Below, in pieces: positions 1-4,307 of a stretch of 6,046 nt of DNA. A program made the position numbers and the translations under genes. The first letter of the stretch is position 1; each line of letters begins with the position of its first letter. This DNA is from an uncultured Paenibacillaceae bacterium (GTDB lineage Bacteria > Bacillota > Bacilli > Aneurinibacillales > Aneurinibacillaceae), in the NCBI GenBank assembly GCA_946478845.1, contig CAMLDI010000084.1, forward strand, positions 1 through 6,046, in the 5' to 3' direction. The notes under the pieces were generated by a model. The model saw only the letters and a program-made list of their open reading frames with translations. It had not been told where the DNA came from and ran no database searches.

Positions 1-968
1 AATTGATACAAACAAGTAAGGAAAAGCAAAAGGGGGGCAGGATGCAAGAAAAGCATGATTCCTTCTACGAAAGGTTTATTAATAAAAAGGTTGACCCAAA
101 GATACAGGACAAAGGCATATAAAAACCAAAAGATTACGCTAAAAAGAATCCGGGTGAAAGCATAACATGACAGCCAATTCAGCTTTAATTGCCTTAATTG
201 TGCGATTCCATTGGTCCATAAGTTAGGTTGATGAAATAAATCCACCAGAATCCAGTAACCGTCACCAGGCAATAAAGGAAAAATGGCAAAAAACATGCGA
301 AAGAGATGAACAATAAGAAAAGTCCAAATCCAGGGGGATAGCTGCTCAAAAAAGAAACCCATACTTGCGACCAATCCGGCTACAAAAAAATCAGCGACAA
401 ACCCTGCTATGTTAATTGCCATTCGATGCCTTTTCGATAGTTTCCAAGCTTCATTATGAATGATACTTAATAAAGGTACAGGACCTGACCATTGCACAGA
501 CATGGATATATTTTTTGTTCGAGGCATGACTAGCAAATGGCCTACTTCATGAATTATGACTGATAAGGTTAACAATCCCGTAACCATCCATTGATCGCTA
601 AGACTTGAGACAATGGTGACCGGCGTTTTTATAATAAAAGAAATTAGAAAGAAAATGGAAAAAATAAAGGCAAAACTCAGGCCCCAGGTCACCCATTTTC
701 TTTTTACCCGGTGGGTCTTTTCCAGGGATTCTTCTATCAGTAAAATCGTTGTATCCCCATTCATCCCAAGGATTTCACGCAACATAAAAATCTCTTCTTT
801 AGATACATCCCTCTCCTTCTCAATGTCTTCGATGGGTTTTCCATGTACCAAATCCTCTAATACCCTTTTTGTATGTAGATCGATCTGAAAAAACCGGCCA
901 TCTTGACCTTGCACCCAAAACCGATCGCTTTTTATTTTTCCCATATAAAAAATGATGGATTGATTCAT
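1..968 (-). CDS. M50-family membrane zinc metalloprotease with PqqD-like N-terminus (3' end beyond window)
   Basis: The frame is open from the ATG at 968 to the left edge: 322 codons, no stop, so the C-terminus is missing. Residues about 15-70 (FWVQGQDGRFFQIDLHTKRV followed by a helical stretch) resemble the small winged-helix PqqD-like domain found in front of some peptide-export M50 proteins; this part is a pattern match only. Hydrophobic helices start near residue 93. The zinc site is HEVGH (140-144). A second M50 hallmark, the metal-binding Asp in a PGDGYWILVD segment (234-243), is followed by LFHQPNL, much like the DGYWLLSDLLEIPNL-type stretch of RiPP- and HlyD-associated M50 proteins. 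INIAGFVADF (185-194) fits the conserved helix after the active site. The start overlaps the ATP-grasp stop by 4 bp (ATGA), indicating translational coupling. It therefore probably matures, exports or gives immunity to the graspetide (inference). Family assignment is firm; substrate is unknown. Confidence 0.85.
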   Translation of the reverse strand, partial: MNQSIIFYMGKIKSDRFWVQGQDGRFFQIDLHTKRVLEDLVHGKPIEDIEKERDVSKEEIFMLREILGMNGDTTILLIEESLEKTHRVKRKWVTWGLSFAFIFSIFFLISFIIKTPVTIVSSLSDQWMVTGLLTLSVIIHEVGHLLVMPRTKNISMSVQWSGPVPLLSIIHNEAWKLSKRHRMAINIAGFVADFFVAGLVASMGFFFEQLSPWIWTFLIVHLFRMFFAIFPLLPGDGYWILVDLFHQPNLWTNGIAQLRQLKLNWLSCYAFTRILFSVIFWFLYAFVLYLWVNLFINKPFVEGIMLFLHPAPLLLFLTCLYQ

Positions 969-1906
969 TGGGTTATTTCTTTCCCTTTTTCAATGAGCCA
1001 GGCTGCAAGCTGAGAAACAATAGAAATAGGAGCCACTCGATCGAATCCTTCAAACATCGGACTTGGATTACATTCAATACATACCACAGATCCATCGGGA
1101 CGAAGTTTTAAATCCACACCGCTAAAAATCAATCCTAACCCTTTACAGGCTTTGATACACAATTCAGCAATTTGGGGTGTTACTTCATAAGGTTCTAATT
1201 TATTGGTTCCCTCCCGATAATCAATTCCTTCCCCTGCTACAATAAAAGAAGCAATCACCTGACCGTCTAATACAAACACTCGCAGATCTTGCCCTTCAAT
1301 AAACTCTTGAAATTGAACAGGTGCCGTCCACAAGGATTCCAATCGCTCTGGTTTTTTATCTTCTTCCTTTAATAAACGACACATGGCTCCACCGGCCACT
1401 GGTTTATACACAACATCACGATTCTTGCTAAAAGCTAATACCTTTTCAGGATTGCTCGTGACTAACGTTTTGGGCACAGGAACACCTGCCGCTCTTAACC
1501 GCTCTAAATGGTAGGGTTTTGCGAAATGAATAAGTAATGTATCTACTGGATTGACAATCAATCGTCCATGATAAGGGGCAGACTTTAACCAGGAAAGCCA
1601 GGCAGCATATCGTTCCCGTTCTGCTGCATATGCCAGGTACCCCTCTTCTTTCATTTGTTCTTTTATATTGGATGAATCAAAAGCAGGCGTTGGCAAAAAT
1701 AAAGCCCTCAAGAAATAAACCTTTGTATTTGATAAATCAAGGTCTCCATAATTACTATCCCCTTCATAAAAAGTAAGGGGATAAGGGTGATCTGACGTAT
1801 TATCTAAAATAACCACCCGGGCACCCTGGCGTTCTAATTCTTTTTGCAAATAGATACAATGTCGTTCAAGTGTTGAACCGATAATCCCTACTGAAATGTC
1901 TTTCAT
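965..1906 (-). CDS. Graspetide ATP-grasp ligase (omega-ester bond-forming RiPP enzyme)
   Basis: A 313-residue ATP-grasp protein. Family members of this type activate Glu/Asp side chains of a precursor as acyl phosphates and join them to Ser/Thr hydroxyls (esters) or Lys amines (amides) in the cytoplasm. Visible motifs are an N-terminal pre-grasp domain (about 1-120), the ATP-binding Lys and Gly-rich loop in VVYKPVAGGAMCRLL (165-179), QEFIEGQDLRVFV (200-212), and the metal ligands Asp265 (GVDLK), Glu278 and Asn280 (IECNPSP). The ATG at 1906 is chosen because GGAGGGG lies just upstream; an in-frame start at 1978 would add 24 poor residues (MEHTYRMKRLRDFSS...) translated across a hairpin. The gene directly follows a precursor with TTxxxxEE repeats, the pattern modified by plesiocin-type (group 2) ligases, so ester formation is the expected chemistry. 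A glutathione-synthetase/RimK-like role is the structural alternative, made unlikely by the neighbour. Confidence 0.9.
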   Translation of the reverse strand: MKDISVGIIGSTLERHCIYLQKELERQGARVVILDNTSDHPYPLTFYEGDSNYGDLDLSNTKVYFLRALFLPTPAFDSSNIKEQMKEEGYLAYAAERERYAAWLSWLKSAPYHGRLIVNPVDTLLIHFAKPYHLERLRAAGVPVPKTLVTSNPEKVLAFSKNRDVVYKPVAGGAMCRLLKEEDKKPERLESLWTAPVQFQEFIEGQDLRVFVLDGQVIASFIVAGEGIDYREGTNKLEPYEVTPQIAELCIKACKGLGLIFSGVDLKLRPDGSVVCIECNPSPMFEGFDRVAPISIVSQLAAWLIEKGKEITQ

Positions 1907-1910
1907 TTTT

Positions 1911-1917
1911 CCCCTCC
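1911..1917 (-). promoter_or_regulatory. Ribosome binding site of the ATP-grasp gene (decides its start)
   Basis: GGAGGGG on the minus strand, separated from the ATG at 1906 by AAAA (six bases if counted from the GGAGG core). It abuts the six-T run of the upstream hairpin, so transcript release would occur just before the ribosome binding site. This rules in the 1906 start over the longer frame beginning at 1978. Confidence 0.85.
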
Positions 1918-1955
1918 AAAAAATGTGCGCCACAGAGGAAAAATCTCTGAGGCGC
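1918..1955 (-). terminator. Intra-operon attenuator between precursor and ATP-grasp gene
   Basis: On the minus strand GCGCCTCAGAG (1955-1945) and CTCTGTGGCGC (1937-1927) pair over 11 positions with one T-T mismatch, around a 7-base loop. ACA and then six T residues (1923-1918) follow. It sits 28 bases after the precursor stop and directly before the ribosome binding site of the ligase. It has the form of a Rho-independent terminator, but the operon has no second promoter that I can see, so it is probably leaky. That would give much more precursor mRNA than enzyme mRNA, as is common in RiPP operons (inference). Confidence 0.75.
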
Positions 1956-1982
1956 TTCATTCGATAGGTATGTTCCAACTGG

Positions 1983-2198
1983 TTATTTAATTATGCCAGA
2001 ACCGCCTTCTTCACCAATTGCAAAGGTTGTTATAGGATATCCGCCCTCTTCACCGATCGCTTGTGTCGTGTAAAAACCGCCGCCTTCTTCTCCTAAAGCC
2101 ATTGTCGTCATAATTGGATCAATTGGAGAAACAAATAATGGAGAACTGGATTGGCGAACTTCAAGTTCTTCAATGAACAACTTCTTTTTCTTTTTCAT
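1983..2198 (-). CDS. Graspetide precursor peptide, plesiocin-like, three TTxxxxEE core repeats
   Basis: A 71-residue peptide. The leader (1-30) begins with MKKKKKLFIEELEVR; LFIEELE is the likely ligase recognition helix (inference). The core holds three copies of TTxA[L/I]GEEGG at residues 31-40, 44-53 and 57-66, exactly 13 residues apart, joined by GFY and YPI and ending in SGIIK. TTxxxxEE is the core motif of plesiocin-type graspetides, in which each repeat folds as a hairpin with two nested Thr-Glu esters. Six esters, a loss of six waters (108 Da), are therefore predicted here. Plesiocin is known to inhibit serine proteases, so a protease-inhibitor role is plausible but unproven. The gene heads an operon with the ATP-grasp ligase and an M50 protease. 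The start is supported by AGGGAGG 11 bases upstream. No classical Gly-Gly leader cleavage site precedes the first repeat. Confidence 0.9.
   Translation of the reverse strand: MKKKKKLFIEELEVRQSSSPLFVSPIDPIMTTMALGEEGGGFYTTQAIGEEGGYPITTFAIGEEGGSGIIK
2001..2108 (-). repeat. Three tandem core repeats within the graspetide precursor (39-nt period)
   Basis: Units lie at 2079-2108, 2040-2069 and 2001-2030 on the minus strand, each encoding TTxA[L/I]GEEGG with 9-nt linkers. The two threonines, the Ala, the Gly before Glu-Glu and the terminal Gly-Gly are constant; the third residue is Met, Gln or Phe. Codons differ between units (ACG ACA against ACA ACC; GAA GAA against GAA GAG; GGC GGC, GGC GGA and GGC GGT), so the units are old and held together by selection on the protein rather than recent DNA duplications. 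Confidence 0.9.
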
Positions 2199-2209
2199 TA
2201 CTTTGTCAT

Positions 2210-2216
2210 CCTCCCT
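2210..2216 (-). promoter_or_regulatory. Ribosome binding site of the graspetide precursor
   Basis: AGGGAGG on the minus strand, 11 bases before the ATG at 2198. The spacing is slightly long. An ATG lies immediately after GGAGG but opens only a three-codon frame (ATG ACA AAG TAA) whose stop overlaps the true start. It is too close to the site to initiate well. Confidence 0.75.
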
Positions 2217-2245
2217 AAAAAGATTAAGGATTCCCTTATGACTAA

Positions 2246-2272
2246 CTTATAAATATTTTCCAAATAAGTCAA
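2246..2272 (-). promoter_or_regulatory. Probable sigma-A promoter of the graspetide operon
   Basis: TTGACT (2272-2267; five of six matches to the -35 consensus) is followed by TATAAG (2251-2246; five of six matches to -10) with a short 15-base spacer. TAAGTT, starting two bases further downstream, would give a 17-base spacer but a poorer -10. The predicted transcript would start near 2239, right at a small perfect hairpin (TAAGG, loop GAAT, CCTTA; 2238-2225 on the minus strand) that would cap the 5' end ahead of the ribosome binding site. The position fits the precursor gene and nothing else on this strand. Confidence 0.55.
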
Positions 2273-2297
2273 TCCCTTTTTCAATCTGTCTCACTAG

Positions 2298-2522
2298 TTT
2301 CTTAAAAGCCGTAAAGACAGACTAAAAAAACTACGTGTTTACCAAAATGCACAGGTCCAACACTACTGGCTTGTCAATCCTGAGGAAAGAACCCTGGAAT
2401 GTTTCTCCCTGCGCGAAGGTATTTATGCCATTGTTGCAACCGGTATGGATGAAGATGTGGTAACACATCCTGACTTTACAGGTTTATCTATTCCCTTAAA
2501 AAAATTATGGAAACATATATAG
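2298..2522 (+). pseudogene. Uma2-family (DUF820) nuclease, C-terminal remnant
   Basis: A 74-codon frame without a start, preceded in frame by TAG (2295-2297) and ending in TAG at 2520-2522. It reads SRKDRLKKLRVYQNAQ, then VQHYWLVNPEERTLECFSLR, and ends GLSIPLKKLWKHI. This matches the C-terminal half of Uma2 proteins (pattern D-R-x-x-K-x-x-x-Y-x-x-x-x-V-x-x-Y-W-[IL]-V-[DN]-P, then a short GL-x-[IL]-x-L tail). Intact Uma2 proteins are about 180-200 residues with a PD-(D/E)xK-like fold. The N-terminal part with most catalytic residues is missing, and upstream sequence is occupied by the graspetide promoter. No ribosome binding site or start is seen. It is most likely a dead fragment left by a recombination event. 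Assignment is from the motif pattern alone. Confidence 0.7.
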
Positions 2523-2553
2523 ACCCCAGGCTTCTTAATTATGGCCTGGGGTC
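2522..2553 (-). terminator. Hairpin terminator after the hydrolase gene, possibly bidirectional
   Basis: GACCCCAGGC (2522-2531) pairs perfectly with GCCTGGGGTC (2544-2553) around a 12-base loop. It lies 17 bases past the hydrolase stop on the minus strand. Its left arm touches the stop codon of the Uma2 remnant on the plus strand, so it may originally have ended that gene. Neither side has an immediate long T run (TATATATGTTT on the minus strand, AATAATCTTTG on the plus strand), so it is an imperfect Rho-independent terminator. Confidence 0.65.
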
Positions 2554-2570
2554 AATAATCTTTGCTTAAG

Positions 2571-3359
2571 TTAAGGTAATTCTTTTTCTGTAATCCTTTG
2601 CAAAGCCTGCAAAATTTCATCCTCTACTATTTTTTGTTGGTGATCCCTAGTAATTGTTGCCTTTTTATCCCCTAATTGAAAACTGTAGTAGCCAAATTGA
2701 GAATGGTTTCCCCCGTCAATTTTTATCCAATGGGTATTAGTAGGTAAATTCCCTGCATATTCCTTAATCTCTTGTTCACTTGCTAACCCATCATTTGTTG
2801 CAAAGATCTTTGTCACATCGATTGTTACACTTGAAAGAGAAAATTCCTTGGGGTGAGTTGTACCTATTAAAATTAAACCCTCAACAAGTATAGGTTCCTC
2901 TTTCACAAATACTGATGCTAAAGCCCCTCCCCTGGAATGCCCTGCCAACACCCAACCCTTGATTTCATCATCGTTTCCTATCAATTCCTTTGTTCGGGAA
3001 AACAAAGTTTGCTTTTGAGATTCAAAAAATGCAGTTCTAAGTGGCAGCTTTACAATAACCACCTTATATCCGCTTTCTGCTATTTTCCTTGCCATAGGCA
3101 CATAGGCTTTTGGATCAACAAATCCACCTGGATAAAACAGCAATCCCGTTTCTTTTGTATTTGTCAGGGGAGTAAATTCCATCTTATCGCGATCATTTAT
3201 CACCTTAACCGTATTATTACTTTCTATTAACCGATCATCTACACCTTTGGCTTGAAAAGAAAGAATGAGTAAAAGAGTAAAAACAAGCCCTAAAATGATC
3301 CAAACTCTCCTAATAATCTTCCGAAGCCTTTTCGTTTTTTCCTTTATTAATGAATCCAT
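2571..3359 (-). CDS. Membrane-anchored alpha/beta-hydrolase
   Basis: A 262-residue protein with a basic N-terminus (about 1-19), one hydrophobic segment (20-36, VWIILGLVFTLLLILSF) acting as a signal anchor, and an extracytoplasmic hydrolase domain. The nucleophile elbow is GHSRGG (140-145) with Ser142. The probable triad partners are Asp190 (ATNDG) and His219 (GGNHSQFG). The oxyanion region is likely FYPGG (75-79). This arrangement fits the alpha/beta-hydrolase fold 5 family (PF12695 type); the substrate cannot be told from sequence. The ATG at 3359 has GGAG 10 bases upstream. The gene starts 16 bp after the DUF817 gene, so the two form one transcript, and a GC-rich hairpin follows its stop. 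It is probably unrelated to the graspetide operon, from which it is separated by that hairpin, the Uma2 remnant and a promoter. No frameshift or missing catalytic residue is seen. Confidence 0.85.
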   Translation of the reverse strand: MDSLIKEKTKRLRKIIRRVWIILGLVFTLLLILSFQAKGVDDRLIESNNTVKVINDRDKMEFTPLTNTKETGLLFYPGGFVDPKAYVPMARKIAESGYKVVIVKLPLRTAFFESQKQTLFSRTKELIGNDDEIKGWVLAGHSRGGALASVFVKEEPILVEGLILIGTTHPKEFSLSSVTIDVTKIFATNDGLASEQEIKEYAGNLPTNTHWIKIDGGNHSQFGYYSFQLGDKKATITRDHQQKIVEDEILQALQRITEKELP

Positions 3360-3375
3360 GCTTTTTCAGCTCCAG

Positions 3376-4155
3376 TCAATGCAAAATACTCGTCTCTTTT
3401 TGTACAAGATTTTCTTTTAAATGTTTTAACAGTGCCACAATCATAAAACTGACAATCACAAGCAGCAACCAGGAACTGATTTTCCCAAAATGAACCATGT
3501 GCCATGTCTCCTGCTGGTTAGGATATTGCCATGCTCCAAAAAAGGTGGCAATGTTTTCCGCAATCCAGATGAAAAAGCCGATTAATACAAAGGATAATGC
3601 CATAGGCATGCGATAGGTTTTCTTATTGACTGTAAAATAAACAAAGGTTCGAAAGAAAATAAGCAAAACTAAAATTTTTAAAATCCAGCGAAAATCATAA
3701 ATAAAGTGGTTGGTATAAAAATTGAAATAGATTGCTGTACTAAGTACCACCACGATCCAGGTGGGCGGCCAATTAGCCAGTCTCACCTCTAACCTTCTCC
3801 AGGCCTGACACAGATAGCTGGCCACACTGGCATACATAAATCCACTATACAAAGGAACGCCAAAAAACTTAGTGACAGCCTCCTCAGGATAACTCCACGA
3901 TCCCATGTGAACTTTATACAGCTCTAAAGCCAACCCGATGAGATGAAACACGCAAATAACTTTCAATTCATCCATGGTTTCAATTTTAAAGACAATCATT
4001 AAAACCTGAGTCACTAAACAAATTAATAAAATTAAATCATAGCGAGCAATAAAAGGCACATCTACCATCTTTGTCAATGCAAGGGAAAGAAATATAACAA
4101 CTGGAAAAATACAAGATTTTGCTTGTTCTAAACCAAAATACCATAATTGTTTCAT
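3376..4155 (-). CDS. DUF817 family (YoaT-like) polytopic membrane protein
   Basis: About eight hydrophobic helices cover nearly the whole protein. Family marks are the central GSWSYPEE stretch followed by FFGVPLYSGFMYASVASYL and QAWRRLE, and a second, similar FFGAWQYPNQQ...WHMVHFGKISSW segment near the C-terminus. These match DUF817 proteins such as Bacillus subtilis YoaT, whose function is not known to me. Acidic and histidine residues lie within helices (LIGLALELYKVH, WIAENIATFF), suggesting transport or a membrane enzyme activity, but this is speculation. The ATG at 4155 (259 residues) is preferred because AGGGTG lies 6 bases upstream. A GTG at 4164 would add three residues but would include that site. 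It is the first gene of a pair with the alpha/beta-hydrolase. Confidence 0.85.
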   Translation of the reverse strand: MKQLWYFGLEQAKSCIFPVVIFLSLALTKMVDVPFIARYDLILLICLVTQVLMIVFKIETMDELKVICVFHLIGLALELYKVHMGSWSYPEEAVTKFFGVPLYSGFMYASVASYLCQAWRRLEVRLANWPPTWIVVVLSTAIYFNFYTNHFIYDFRWILKILVLLIFFRTFVYFTVNKKTYRMPMALSFVLIGFFIWIAENIATFFGAWQYPNQQETWHMVHFGKISSWLLLVIVSFMIVALLKHLKENLVQKETSILH

Positions 4156-4185
4156 TGGAAACACCCTATCACAAAGTTACTTACG

Positions 4186-4219
4186 ATTCTATTTATAAAT
4201 TTATTCCCTTTAATAGAAT
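4186..4219. repeat. 8-bp inverted repeat upstream of the DUF817 gene
   Basis: ATTCTATT (4186-4193) and AATAGAAT (4212-4219) are perfect inverted copies 18 bases apart, 31 bases or more ahead of the DUF817 start. The near arm contains TAGAAT, a possible -10 element on the minus strand, but I see no convincing -35. It could be an operator or a chance AT-rich match. Apart from this repeat and the terminator nearby, the 4165-4307 gap shows nothing else. Confidence 0.3.
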
Positions 4220-4261
4220 AGCATGACCAGGAAGAGAGAACATCAACTAAAAGAAAACATC

Positions 4262-4299
4262 AAAAAATCCCCACAATCATCAACATATTATGGGGATTT
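4262..4299 (-). terminator. Rho-independent terminator of the GH18-SLH gene
   Basis: On the minus strand AAATCCCCA (4299-4291) and TGGGGATTT (4273-4265) pair perfectly over 9 bp around a 17-base loop, followed by a continuous T run to 4262. It begins 8 bases after the stop of the GH18 gene and separates it from the DUF817-hydrolase operon. Confidence 0.85.
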
Positions 4300-4307
4300 A
4301 CATTATC

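Noticed and set aside
613..888. A 91-codon open frame on the plus strand
   Set aside because: It lies wholly inside the M50 gene on the other strand, has no ribosome binding site and encodes no recognisable protein.
1907..1978. A 24-residue N-terminal extension of the ATP-grasp protein
   Set aside because: It would be read through the attenuator hairpin and lacks a ribosome binding site, whereas GGAGGGG sits directly before the ATG at 1906.
2001..2108. CRISPR-like or satellite array from the 39-nt periodicity
   Set aside because: The period is in-frame protein repetition with diverged codons; there are only three units and the 9-nt linkers are far too short for spacers.
1983..2198. Lanthipeptide or bacteriocin precursor, suggested by Thr-rich repeats and Gly-Gly
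   Set aside because: There is no cysteine in the peptide and no dehydratase or cyclase nearby; the fixed Thr-Thr/Glu-Glu pairs and the adjacent ATP-grasp gene point to a graspetide.
2198..2209. Three-codon upstream frame (ATG ACA AAG TAA) overlapping the precursor start
   Set aside because: Its ATG directly abuts the GGAGG site, too close for initiation; it looks like chance.
2937..3230. A 97-codon open frame on the plus strand
   Set aside because: It is antisense to the catalytic part of the alpha/beta-hydrolase, with no start signal and a Cys/His/Phe-rich random-looking translation.
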